Origin: Pontibacter cellulosilyticus
Lineage (GTDB): Bacteria; Bacteroidota; Bacteroidia; Cytophagales; Hymenobacteraceae
Length of the DNA: 64,000 nt
Direction: 5' to 3'
NCBI RefSeq assembly: GCF_014306105.1
Contig: NZ_JACRVF010000004.1
Location: 124,001-188,000, forward strand
Part shown: piece by piece, positions 47,281 through 56,726 of the stretch
Numbering within the stretch: the first letter of the stretch is position 1
How the letters are laid out: every line of letters begins with the position of its first letter
Program-made: the position numbers and the translations under genes
The notes under the pieces: generated by a model
What the model was told of the DNA's origin: nothing
Database searches by the model: none
What the model saw: only the letters and a program-made list of their open reading frames with translations

Positions 47281-49275
47281 CTACCTTGCCTGCGCAGTGT
47301 TGCCTATAATCTTAAACTCTGTGCGGCGGTTTTCTGCGTGCATAGTTTCCGGGCAGGTTACACCGTCTTTACACTTGTTTACCAACTGCGTCTCGCCGTA
47401 GCCTTTGGCAACTAACCTGTCACGGGCAATGCCCTTGGAAATGATGTACTCCACAGCGCTCTGTGCCCTTAACTGCGAAAGCATTTCGTTGTAGCGGTGG
47501 CTCTGACGACTATCGGTGTGTGAGCTTAGTTCGATTCGGATGCCCGGATTATCTTTTAACGTCTGTACCAGTTTATCAAGCTCTAAGGCAGCCTCAGCTT
47601 TAATATCATGCTTGTCCAGGTCGTAGTAGATGTTCTCTAGCACGATTGGCTTGTTCGGTGTGTCGCGGTTAAACACCATCTCCACCTTCACGGAGTCTGT
47701 GTTAAAGCGGCAGTCCGGCATCATCGTTAGTGTCTGGGTCAGGTACTTTGGTTTGGTGCCCTTGATGGTGTAAGTGGTGGCTGCCTTAACCGGGAATGCG
47801 AAATTGCCATACTTATCAGAATATACTTCTATTGGCGTGTCGCTACCTTCTTCAAACAGCTGCAGCAACACCTTCTCTACCGGCACTTCCTTCTTTTTAG
47901 TGGTGCCTGCCACGGCCATTCTTTCAATGGTGCGACCTATCAGCGTACAAGGCACTTTCGACTCTTTAAAAGTAAAGATATCGTCGAAGCCATTGCTTGC
48001 CAGGCGTCCGGAAGACAATAAACCCGCTTTACCGGTAGCATCAACCTGAATGCCAAAATCGTCGTGCGATGTGTTGAGCGGATACTTCAGGTTCTCTACA
48101 CGGCTCCACTTCTTGTGCGTACCTACTGCTTTAAAGATATCCAGACCGCCCATACCAATATGGCCATCCGACGAGAAGTATAAATTACCGTCTTCACCTA
48201 TACTTGTAAAACTTTCACGGCCAGGTGTGTTGATAATGTTACCAGCATTTACTGGTTTTCCCCATGAGCCGTCGGACTGAAGTTCGCTATAGTATACATC
48301 TGTCTCACCCAAACCACCAGGCATATCCGATACAAAGTATAAAACCTTCCCGTCTGGCGTAATAGCAGGATGCCCGATAGAGAATTCATCAGTGTTGTTA
48401 TACTTAAATGCTTTTACATTATCCCATTTTTCACCTTTGCGCTCAGCGATGTAAATACCGTGGCGGTTGGTATGGGTACTATTTTCAGCGCCTTTAAACC
48501 AGCTGGTTGGGTCTGGGTTCGATTTGGTGGCATTGCGTTTTACTACCTGTGTGCGGGTAAAGTATAGCGTCTCCGACTGCTCATTGTAAGCTGCCGGGCC
48601 ATTATGGTATGTCGTGTTAATGCTTGATGGTAATGGCACCGGAGTTCCCCAGGTGCTGTCTGTAACAGCTTTCGCAAAGTACATCTGTATGTAACCGTTG
48701 CCCGTCCAGTTGTTGCGCATGGTTTGTTTGCTGCCATCTAACCTGTCAGATGCAAAGAACAAACCTTCCTTTGTTTTAACAGGGCTAAAGTCAGCTCCTT
48801 CCGAGTTAAGTGCTTTGTTTTTCTGTATTTCAAACGCCTTCGGAGATGCCAGCCACTTCATAGCTGTGTCGCAGGATGCGGCCATTCGTTGTGCAATAAC
48901 AGCCTGCGCCGGTACTTTACGGCCATACTCCTGGAACAGGAACTTCGCTTTCTCGTAATTCCCGTTTCGCTTCGCCGACTCTGCATACAAGTACACGTTA
49001 GTTGGATCTGCGTTTGGGAAGTTTACCACTTGTGCATACCAGAACTCAGCCTCCTTGCTGTTATTCAGTATGCGGTAACTGTCGGCAATACGCTGCACTA
49101 CTGCAATGTTAGGCTCGCCTGTGTCCAGTATTTTTTTATAGGCTTCTAAGGCAAGGCTAAACTCAAAGTTGTTAAAGTATTTGTCTGCCTGCTTCATATC
49201 CTGCGCCAGCACAATTGCCGGCTTCATCCAAACCGACAGCATCAACAAAAAAGCAAGACGTAAGCGTAATTTCAT
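47281..49275 (-). CDS. PorE-like OmpA family protein (TPR, beta-propeller, OmpA)
   Basis: A 664-residue exported protein (signal peptide to about residue 25, ends VLAQ). TPR-like helices (about 28-140) are followed by a PD40-type beta-propeller (about 155-430; SEGADFSPVKTKEGLFFASDRLDG), a regulatory beta domain and an OmpA peptidoglycan-binding domain (about 545-664; IELSSHTDSR, RDRLVAKGYGE, NRRTEF). This is the order seen in PorE, which links the T9SS to peptidoglycan. A lipobox cysteine is absent, unlike PorE of Porphyromonas. It is 12 bases after the PorP/SprF gene. Confidence 0.85.
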   Translation of the reverse strand: MKLRLRLAFLLMLSVWMKPAIVLAQDMKQADKYFNNFEFSLALEAYKKILDTGEPNIAVVQRIADSYRILNNSKEAEFWYAQVVNFPNADPTNVYLYAESAKRNGNYEKAKFLFQEYGRKVPAQAVIAQRMAASCDTAMKWLASPKAFEIQKNKALNSEGADFSPVKTKEGLFFASDRLDGSKQTMRNNWTGNGYIQMYFAKAVTDSTWGTPVPLPSSINTTYHNGPAAYNEQSETLYFTRTQVVKRNATKSNPDPTSWFKGAENSTHTNRHGIYIAERKGEKWDNVKAFKYNNTDEFSIGHPAITPDGKVLYFVSDMPGGLGETDVYYSELQSDGSWGKPVNAGNIINTPGRESFTSIGEDGNLYFSSDGHIGMGGLDIFKAVGTHKKWSRVENLKYPLNTSHDDFGIQVDATGKAGLLSSGRLASNGFDDIFTFKESKVPCTLIGRTIERMAVAGTTKKKEVPVEKVLLQLFEEGSDTPIEVYSDKYGNFAFPVKAATTYTIKGTKPKYLTQTLTMMPDCRFNTDSVKVEMVFNRDTPNKPIVLENIYYDLDKHDIKAEAALELDKLVQTLKDNPGIRIELSSHTDSRQSHRYNEMLSQLRAQSAVEYIISKGIARDRLVAKGYGETQLVNKCKDGVTCPETMHAENRRTEFKIIGNTAQAR

Positions 49276-49287
49276 ATAAGGGTGGTA

Positions 49288-50256
49288 TTATAAATTTCGA
49301 GGCGTCAGGATTCTGCCACCATGCATTTTAAAGAAGGAGTAACCCAGCGAAACCTCGTGGCTTGAGTAGTTATTCAGCTCATTCAGGCTCATATCATAAG
49401 AGTAGCCTACACGCATTCTCGGTGTCACGTACAACTGCACCAGTGCCGCCGCCGCATTGCGCTTCGAGAGTTGTTTCATCTCCAGGTTTGTGAACATCGG
49501 AACAGAAGTACGGTAAGAACCGCCTACCCAGAAACGATCACTCAAAAGCAGGAATGTGTTTAGGTCCACGTTGGTTGGGCTATGGAAGTCTTCTTTCAGA
49601 AGTATACTTGGTTTCAGGCGCATATCATTCCCCAAGTCAAACATATATCCTGTTGATAGGAAATAGTGCCTGCGGGGATTAGTAACGATTAGTTTATCGC
49701 TGTTATAAGGCACTAGATTGGCTGCGGTTAAGCCCGCAAAGAAACGCTCTGTGTTGAAGAATATACCTACTTTGGCATCTGGCAATACCCTTGACTCACG
49801 CCCCTCCGGAATGGCCGCGTCCGGCGTCTGGCTACCCGAGTTCAGCATAGTGCCATCTAAGGTGTATTGAGCAGCACCAACCGAGGCGCCAAAAGCCAGC
49901 TTAGTGTATCGGTCCAGGTTTATCCTGACAGACATGTTACCGTAAGCTCCAATTTTGCTTTGCGCTCCCAGCCTATCGTGCACCAGATAGCCTGCCCAGC
50001 CAATATTAGACTTTTTGGTAGGGCCATCCACACTTAGTGTTTGCGTGGTTGGTGCTCCTTCCAGGCCTGTCCACTGGCTACGGTAAGTGGCGTTGATATT
50101 AAGTATGCCTTTACTTCCGGCATAGGCAGGGTTTATCACCAGCTCATTAAAGATGTACTGGGTATACTGCGGAGCCTGCTGGGCTGTAGCGGCATGGGCG
50201 CTTAATATGAAAAGCACCACAAAAAGTTTGTTCAGTAGATTTGTTTTCATAGGCAT
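49288..50256 (-). CDS. PorP/SprF family T9SS outer-membrane protein, copy 1
   Basis: A 322-residue protein with signal peptide (ends TAQQ, about 26) and a beta-barrel. The start QAPQYTQYIFNELVINPAYAGSKG and RSQWTGLEGAPTTQTL are the PorP/SprF hallmark. These proteins help a specific large T9SS substrate reach or stay on the surface. Its start codon overlaps the stop of the 1640-residue gene (TAATG), so it is probably the partner of that protein. The PorE-like gene follows. Confidence 0.94.
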   Translation of the reverse strand: MPMKTNLLNKLFVVLFILSAHAATAQQAPQYTQYIFNELVINPAYAGSKGILNINATYRSQWTGLEGAPTTQTLSVDGPTKKSNIGWAGYLVHDRLGAQSKIGAYGNMSVRINLDRYTKLAFGASVGAAQYTLDGTMLNSGSQTPDAAIPEGRESRVLPDAKVGIFFNTERFFAGLTAANLVPYNSDKLIVTNPRRHYFLSTGYMFDLGNDMRLKPSILLKEDFHSPTNVDLNTFLLLSDRFWVGGSYRTSVPMFTNLEMKQLSKRNAAAALVQLYVTPRMRVGYSYDMSLNELNNYSSHEVSLGYSFFKMHGGRILTPRNL

Positions 50257-53200
50257 TACCTAACGATCATCACGTAACCCTTAAATATTTTGTCTTTACC
50301 GTCACACATGGTAGCACGCACAATATAATAGTAAGTGCCTTCGCTCAGGCCGTCGCCGGTCCAGTTGTTTTGGTATGATTTTGCTTTGTACACCTCGTTG
50401 CCCCAACGGTTAATAATGGTCAAATTGTTGTCGGTGTATTTGTTGAGGTTCTTCACCACCCAGGTATCGTTGTTGCCATCGTTGTTTGGCGAGAAGACGT
50501 TAGGAAATACCAGATCGGTACTGGCAAGTTCTTTATCCGCCGGAATACTAACCGGCTCACTCACGCAGGTACCGTTATCAACTGTAACTGTGATGTTGCC
50601 TTTACCCTCGCCTGCTGTTACCGAGATAGTAGTCGTGCCCTGGCCGCTGATGATCATCCAGCCTGCTGGTACTGTCCAAGTATAGGATTTTGCACCAGCC
50701 ACTGGCTCTACTTCATACACTAGGCCTGAACATGGCGCGCTTCTATCCAGAATAGTAGCAGGAGGTGTTAAGATTTGTATACCTACATTCAGGGCAGCAC
50801 TCTGTGTTGAAACTCCGCAACCGTTTTTAGAAACCACAGTTACGCTGCCTGCCTTTGTGCCTGTTAATACTGTTATCTGTGTGGTACCTTGGCCTGACAC
50901 AATAGTCCATCCTTCCGGCAACTTCCACTCATAAGAAGAAGCGTTTGCAACATCGTCGATAGTGTAAGTTATGGTGCGACCTGCACATGCATTGGCAGCT
51001 CCGCGTATTGTGCCCGGAGTAGCAGGCACTGTGTTTACCGGCTTCACCTGCAGTTGTGCTGCCGTGCTGGCGCCACAGGTGTTATTTGCCGTTACGCTAA
51101 CTGTGCCTGCTGTAGTAGTTGGTTTTACTGTGATTTTATTTGTACCCTGGCCGCTTACAATTGCCCAGCCTGCTGGCACTGCCCAAGTATAACCTAAGCC
51201 GCTTACGCCTGTCACACTATATTCTATTGTGGAGCCATTGCACGGATCAAGTGAGCCAACAATAGCGGATGGCTGTGCCGGCACTGTATTTGGCTTTACG
51301 GTTAGGCTCTGGGCGGTGCCTGTACCACATGGATTGCCTGCTGCAACTGTTACTTCTCCGCCAACTGTACCTGCCGTTACTGTTATCTCTGTTGTACCTT
51401 GTCCGCTGGTGATGGTCCAGCCTGTTGGCACTGCCCAAGTATAAGTTGTAGCGCCTGCCACCGGACTGATGCTATACTTTAGGTTTGGCTGGTTTTGGCA
51501 GAAGTTTGCCGCCAGGCCATTTATACTTGTAGGTTTAATTAGATTGGTTTGCAGTGGCGCCACATCCAGTGTGCTCGGTGTGCTGCTGTTGCCGCAGGCA
51601 TTAACTGCGAATACCTTTACTGTACCTGAGTTGCTGCCTGTTTGCACCTGTATGCTGTTCGTGCCTTGACCGGCTGTTATCACCCATCCTGCCGGTACCT
51701 CCCACGCATAAGAAGTTGCCCCAGAAACAGGCGCCACCGAAAATATAGACGATGCCCCCATGCAAACTGCACCTGTACTTGTAATGGCTCCTGGTGCATT
51801 AGGCTTTGTTGTAGAGATGCTAACCTGCTTGCTTATCGTTGTAGTTCCGCAATCGTTTCCGGCTGTAAGGCTAACTGTACCTGCCGTTGTGTTGGCTTTA
51901 ACTGTAACTTCTGTTGTGCCCTGGCCTGATAGAATTGTCCAGCCAGCCGGTACAGCCCAGGTATAAGTTGATACATTCACACCCGCATCTACTTTAAAGG
52001 TTGCTGTGCTGTTGCTGCATACATCTGGGCCGCCTTGCACTATTGTAAAGCCGCTTGGCCCTTCTGTGGTTGGCTTAACTGCCAGTGTTTGTGCTTCGCC
52101 GGTACCGCAGTTGTTTGTAGCGGTAACCATTACATTGCCCGGTGTTGTACCTGCTATAACTTTTATAGAAGTGCCATTCTGAGACACAACCTGCCAGCCT
52201 GCCGGAACAGACCAGGTATAGCTTAGGGCTGTTGGCACATCTGCAATGCTGAATGTATACTCTTTGCCCACACAAGGTATAGTTGTACCTGTTATGGCAC
52301 CGGGCTTGGCAGGAGGAGTATTGGTGATGATTGTCGTAAGCTGGGTCTCGCTGGTGATGCCGCAAATGTTAACTGCCTGCACCGAAATAGTAGCTCCCAC
52401 TGAGCTGGCATTTACAGTTATACTTGTGGTACCCTGACCTGATATGATTGTCCAGCCGTTGTTAACTGTCCATTTGTAAGAAGAGGCTGTGGCAACTGGT
52501 GCAATGGTATATACAAGGTTTTTCTGGTTGTTACAAACAGATATAAATCCAGATATAGCCTCTGGTTTGGCTGGTGGCGAAGGCACAACCTTCACGTCCA
52601 TACTTGCAGCAGCACTTACGCCGCAGTCGTTTGTAGCTGTTACTGTTACCTTGCCTTCGGTTCCGCTTGGGGTTACGCTTATCTTGTTTGTTCCTTCGCC
52701 ACTGTTTATCACCCAGCCGCTTGGCAAAGTCCAGGTGTAGGTAATAACTCCCACCATGGGCGCCACGCTGTACTCAAACCCAGGCACACCCTGGCATACT
52801 TCAGCTGGCCCGGTAAGCGTGGTAATTGGGCCCGGAACATCTGTTTGCGGTGTTACATCCAGTTCTCTGGTAGCTCCCACACCACAAATGTTGCTTCCTT
52901 TTACAGTAACTTTTCCTTTTTCTGCGCCTACAGTTACAGTTATAGATGTAGTGCCTTGCCCTGAAACAATTGCCCAGCCTGCAGGTACTGTCCAGGTATA
53001 GGTTGTGGCTCCGGCTACATTGGCTACAGTATAGGTTGCTGTGCTCTTAGCGCAGCCATATTGCTTGCCACTGATTGGACCTGGCAAAGCAGGAACACCC
53101 TGAGTAGGCTGCACCTCTTTAATACTTGCTGCACTTGGCCCGCATTCATTTACTGCTCTTACCGTAATCTGGCCACCGCTTGTGCTTGCGTTAACTGTTA

Positions 53201-55178
53201 CACTTGTGGTGCCTTGTCCGGCTGTAATCACCCAACCTGAAGGAAAAACCCATATATAACTAGAGGCTCCTGCAACAGGCTCAACAGAATATATGAGACC
53301 TTTTTCGTTGGCACAAGAATTTAAGGCACCCGTTATTGGGCCTGGGGCATCCGTAGGGGAAAAGGTTGGTGTTACCGTCATGGTCTGTGCTGTACTCAGG
53401 CCACAGGCATTGCTGGCTTTTACTGTTATACTCCCAGATGTTTTACCAACTGTAACGGTAATGCTGTTTGTGTTTTGCCCAGACTTGATGATCCAGTCAG
53501 ACGGCACCGTCCATACATAACCTGTTGCTCCCGGTGTAGCATCAATCTCAAATGTAGCATTGCTGCCCACACAGCTATTGTCTACACCGCGAATAGATAC
53601 ATTGATAGTAGGTACCTCTGTCGTTACGTTTACCTGAAAAGTTTGCGCTGCACTGGCCCCACACTTATTTGATGCCACCACTGTTACAGGCCCTGTTGTC
53701 GGGCCAGCCTTAACCGTAACTTCAGTGGTTCCTTGTCCTGCTGTAATGCTCCAACCCTCAGGTAGTGCCCACGTGTAAGTCGTCGCATCCTGTACCGGAT
53801 CAATTTTATACTTCAGGCCTTCTGTGCCCACACATACATTGCTTTCTCCGGTTATCGGGCCTGGCTTCACCGGTGGGTCTGGCAACACAGTTACCTGTAA
53901 CACCTGTGCTGGTCCTTCGCCGCAAATATTGCTGGCCTTTACTGTTATCTGCCCCGACTGCGTGCCTGGTTTTACACTTATACTTGTTGAGCTAAGCTGC
54001 GTGTACTGCCAGCCGGCTGGCACACTCCAAATGAATTTAGTAGCACCAACTACGGGTGCAATGCTGTACGTATAGCTCCCGTCGCGGCATACCTCAGATG
54101 GACCCGAGATATTGCTGGTTTCAGAAAGCAGCACGCAGTAGTTTATAATAGTAGAGTTGTTTAGAAGGTCCTCATCAATGTTGTCGCCCTCTACTACGGC
54201 ACGTGTATAGCCAAAGCCAGATTTGTTTAGCCTTACTTTTAGCGTAAGTATAACAGACTCTTTATAGGATATCTTACCGATTTTCCATTCTCCTGTTTCA
54301 GAATTAAAGGTAGTGCCTGTTCTACTGGTACTGTAACCGAGCAGTTCTCCAATAAAGGCTACTGTTCTTACATAAGCATTATGCTCATCGGCAGGTCCGT
54401 TGTTTGTGATCTTGAAGTAGATGAAAACTTCTTCATTATGATGATATGATTCGGTACCAGTAGTACTAGGACTCATGGTAATCTCAATCTTTAAATCAGA
54501 TGGCGTGTTTAGCAACGCCTGGTTCAAAAATATTTCGTCTTGCAGCGATATAATGCGCCCCTGCAATCGTGTGCCATCGCCAAGTGTTACTTTCCCTTTG
54601 GCAATAAATGTGCCTTCTAGTACAGCATTCTTTCCTACAGTCAGGTCGCCTTCTACTACCCAAAGGATGTTGCTTGTTGCAGCTTTGTTAGCATAATCTA
54701 AAACTGCATTGTTAGAGATAGTCAGGTTTCCGGCAATCTGAAAAATATAGGTGGGTTTTGACCTGCCGTTATCACTTAACACGACATTGCCTGAAAATAT
54801 GGCGTCGCCTTCTATTCTATGAACTCCTGGGTTGTAGGTAAGGCTTCCTAAGTTGCGGTTATCTTCTACAAGATTCGGTGCGAGTGCAAAAGCGCTGTTA
54901 AAGGCCTGGCCTGCGTCCTGTATTGCCTGCTTAGCTGCACTGCTGTTGATGTCTGGGGTGCGCACTGATACGCCGGGAGGAAATCCAGCAATTGTTCCGT
55001 TGGCAACACCAAGGGTAGCGTTTACTACTGTGTTGCCCGTGCTGGTAACTTTTTTGTCGGCCAGGGCATTGTAGTTGTAAGCTAACCCAAGTGAAGGGAT
55101 TTGCTGAGCGGAAGCAAGAAAAGACGGAGCGCAAAGGCATACTACAAGTAGTATAACTTTTCCTAATAAGCTTCTCAT
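50256..55178 (-). CDS. Giant T9SS surface protein: ice-binding-type (DUF3494) domain, 14 PKD-like repeats, type B sorting domain
   Basis: A 1640-residue exported protein (signal peptide to about 24). Residues about 25-225 form a DUF3494 domain (ice-binding/adhesion beta-helix; TYIFQIAGNLTISNNAVLDY, ILWVVEGDLTVG). A DUF11-like domain (about 228-345) follows. Then I count 14 tandem PKD-like repeats of about 86 residues (about 350-1555), each with YTWxVPxGWxIxSGQGTxxI and xNxCG. The last about 85 residues, VFPNVFSPNNDGNNDTWVV to VMIVR, are the gliding-motility-associated (type B) T9SS sorting domain. It is translationally coupled to a PorP/SprF gene. It is probably a surface adhesin; ice binding is possible but unproven. 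Confidence 0.9.
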   Translation of the reverse strand: MRSLLGKVILLVVCLCAPSFLASAQQIPSLGLAYNYNALADKKVTSTGNTVVNATLGVANGTIAGFPPGVSVRTPDINSSAAKQAIQDAGQAFNSAFALAPNLVEDNRNLGSLTYNPGVHRIEGDAIFSGNVVLSDNGRSKPTYIFQIAGNLTISNNAVLDYANKAATSNILWVVEGDLTVGKNAVLEGTFIAKGKVTLGDGTRLQGRIISLQDEIFLNQALLNTPSDLKIEITMSPSTTGTESYHHNEEVFIYFKITNNGPADEHNAYVRTVAFIGELLGYSTSRTGTTFNSETGEWKIGKISYKESVILTLKVRLNKSGFGYTRAVVEGDNIDEDLLNNSTIINYCVLLSETSNISGPSEVCRDGSYTYSIAPVVGATKFIWSVPAGWQYTQLSSTSISVKPGTQSGQITVKASNICGEGPAQVLQVTVLPDPPVKPGPITGESNVCVGTEGLKYKIDPVQDATTYTWALPEGWSITAGQGTTEVTVKAGPTTGPVTVVASNKCGASAAQTFQVNVTTEVPTINVSIRGVDNSCVGSNATFEIDATPGATGYVWTVPSDWIIKSGQNTNSITVTVGKTSGSITVKASNACGLSTAQTMTVTPTFSPTDAPGPITGALNSCANEKGLIYSVEPVAGASSYIWVFPSGWVITAGQGTTSVTVNASTSGGQITVRAVNECGPSAASIKEVQPTQGVPALPGPISGKQYGCAKSTATYTVANVAGATTYTWTVPAGWAIVSGQGTTSITVTVGAEKGKVTVKGSNICGVGATRELDVTPQTDVPGPITTLTGPAEVCQGVPGFEYSVAPMVGVITYTWTLPSGWVINSGEGTNKISVTPSGTEGKVTVTATNDCGVSAAASMDVKVVPSPPAKPEAISGFISVCNNQKNLVYTIAPVATASSYKWTVNNGWTIISGQGTTSITVNASSVGATISVQAVNICGITSETQLTTIITNTPPAKPGAITGTTIPCVGKEYTFSIADVPTALSYTWSVPAGWQVVSQNGTSIKVIAGTTPGNVMVTATNNCGTGEAQTLAVKPTTEGPSGFTIVQGGPDVCSNSTATFKVDAGVNVSTYTWAVPAGWTILSGQGTTEVTVKANTTAGTVSLTAGNDCGTTTISKQVSISTTKPNAPGAITSTGAVCMGASSIFSVAPVSGATSYAWEVPAGWVITAGQGTNSIQVQTGSNSGTVKVFAVNACGNSSTPSTLDVAPLQTNLIKPTSINGLAANFCQNQPNLKYSISPVAGATTYTWAVPTGWTITSGQGTTEITVTAGTVGGEVTVAAGNPCGTGTAQSLTVKPNTVPAQPSAIVGSLDPCNGSTIEYSVTGVSGLGYTWAVPAGWAIVSGQGTNKITVKPTTTAGTVSVTANNTCGASTAAQLQVKPVNTVPATPGTIRGAANACAGRTITYTIDDVANASSYEWKLPEGWTIVSGQGTTQITVLTGTKAGSVTVVSKNGCGVSTQSAALNVGIQILTPPATILDRSAPCSGLVYEVEPVAGAKSYTWTVPAGWMIISGQGTTTISVTAGEGKGNITVTVDNGTCVSEPVSIPADKELASTDLVFPNVFSPNNDGNNDTWVVKNLNKYTDNNLTIINRWGNEVYKAKSYQNNWTGDGLSEGTYYYIVRATMCDGKDKIFKGYVMIVR
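50510..54130 (-). repeat. 14 tandem PKD-like coding repeats, about 258 bases each
   Basis: The repeats in the giant surface protein are also similar at DNA level, for instance in repeated GCTGGCACTGCCCAAGTATA-like segments. Each unit has one cysteine near its start and one in NxCG, which may pair. Related coding repeats can change in number by recombination. They are degenerate enough to rule out very recent expansion. They are not CRISPR repeats. Confidence 0.85.
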
Positions 55179-55760
55179 TAAGATGTTTTGTAAAAGTTTG
55201 CTATAAAGACCTTATTTAAATAAACTCTATACAGCTAATGCAGCACTCCCCCTTTGCACTAAATTAGCCACCTAGTTTCCGGGCATAACCATTAAGTATA
55301 TTAAATGGTGCAATTGCCTGGATAAAAATTAACATTAACAATTACTTTAACTTCTAATTGCCTGTTGGTGTCTGTTTGCTCTTCTAAATTTTACATTTTT
55401 TTTGTACAATCCAAATTTTATCTAAAAAATAAAATTTAATTGTTTAAAACCCACCTTATTACATATGAAAAAGGAGTTATATAAAGGTAGTGCAATTTAT
55501 CTTTTGTATGCACGCAGCAATAACAAACAACTAAAAAATTGGATTATACCAATTTTGTCTATCGTTAAAGGAACGCAAAGGTAACACACTATTAATCAGA
55601 TACAAACAATTAAAGAAAATAATAGGAAGGGCAAAACAGGTTAGGCTAAGCCTACTTGAACATAATTTTAAATAGCAACTGAAAGGATTTTAGTTACTGT
55701 GCAAACAACTAATAAAAAGTATAACTGACTTGGGTAAATTAAAATTAAACAATTACTATA
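55179..55760 (-). other. A+T-rich upstream region of the giant surface-protein gene
   Basis: These 582 bases hold no gene. A promoter for the minus-strand giant gene is placed at 55576-55606 (listed separately), leaving a 5' leader of about 390 bases. No terminator hairpin is clear after the downstream stop side. Two AAGTATA copies occur, near 55293 and 55718. Confidence 0.5.
55576..55606 (-). promoter_or_regulatory. Bacteroidota-type promoter for the giant surface protein
   Basis: On the minus strand TTTG (55606-55603), 19 bases, then TACCTTTG (55583-55576), which match the consensus TTTG-N19-TAnnTTTG of the main sigma factor in Bacteroidota. The predicted transcript would start near 55570. 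Confidence 0.55.
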
Positions 55761-56723
55761 TTACCATATCCATTGTGGGCAAATGATTCTTCTGGTATTT
55801 AGTAATTTAAAGCCAACCACTACCTCGTGTGTACCTGCACTTACCCGGTTCAGGTTTGACAAAGTGGCATCATAGGAGTATGAAATATCAAGCAGTGGAT
55901 TTACATAAACACCCACCATGGCTACCAATGCATCATCGTGGCGATAGGAGGCACCTGCCCAAAACTGCTTACTATATAGAACACGCACGTTCACATCTAT
56001 AGAAGCCGGGCTTGGATCAGCTAGCTTAAGCATAACTGAAGGTACTACGTCAAGCTTTTTGGTAGGAGAGAAGCGATAAGCCCCTGTTATAAAGTAGTGC
56101 CTTTGCAGATCCAGCGTGGGGTTTTTGCTACCCTCCGGCTGAAAACTGCCTACATCCTCCAACAGCTGCGCACCGGCCACACCCACAGAAAAATTTTGAG
56201 AATACACCCATAGCCCTAGGTTCAGGTCGAGTACGTTGTTGTTAAAGCTGCCACCGCCTACTAGTGGGTCGTTCGGGTTTGTGAACTCCAGATCATTGGC
56301 ATTTACGCTGTTTCTGATAATCCCTACAGCTGCCCCTGCCGAAGCATTTATTGAGTTTGTTAAAGGCAAGTGATATGCATAAGAGCCTGTGACACCTGTT
56401 CTGCGCAATGGCCCTGTTTTATCTGTATGAAACGCCACTCCTACGCCATGATGCGCCAAGGCCCTGTGGTACTTTGTACTGGCTGCGCCTTTGTTTAGAG
56501 GAGTATGTGCTGTCAGGTATGTTGTTACCGGCGCACCATCCAAACCTACCCACTGCCTCCTGTGGCTTACCCTGATGTCAGCGTAATCCTCTATACCTGT
56601 AATGGCCGGATTTAAAAGGTAGTTGTTCAGCATGTATTGGCTGTACTGCGGGCGCTGCTGTGCCTGCGCCTGTGCCAAACAAGCCAGAAGTATAGTAAGT
56701 ATAAAAAGTAGGCGTCTGTTCAT
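55761..56723 (-). CDS. PorP/SprF family T9SS outer-membrane protein, copy 2
   Basis: A 320-residue protein with signal peptide (ends AQAQQ, about 22) and beta-barrel. It starts RPQYSQYMLNNYLLNPAITG and continues SHRRQWVGLDGAPVTTYL, the PorP/SprF signature. It begins 3 bases after the 1231-residue surface protein, which must be its dedicated substrate. It is clearly a paralogue of the 49288-50256 gene but with different loops. Confidence 0.94.
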   Translation of the reverse strand: MNRRLLFILTILLACLAQAQAQQRPQYSQYMLNNYLLNPAITGIEDYADIRVSHRRQWVGLDGAPVTTYLTAHTPLNKGAASTKYHRALAHHGVGVAFHTDKTGPLRRTGVTGSYAYHLPLTNSINASAGAAVGIIRNSVNANDLEFTNPNDPLVGGGSFNNNVLDLNLGLWVYSQNFSVGVAGAQLLEDVGSFQPEGSKNPTLDLQRHYFITGAYRFSPTKKLDVVPSVMLKLADPSPASIDVNVRVLYSKQFWAGASYRHDDALVAMVGVYVNPLLDISYSYDATLSNLNRVSAGTHEVVVGFKLLNTRRIICPQWIW

Positions 56724-56726
56724 CTG

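Noticed and set aside
50510..54130. Regular repeats suggesting a CRISPR array
   Set aside because: Units are about 258 bases, degenerate and in frame within one long gene; they encode PKD-like domains.
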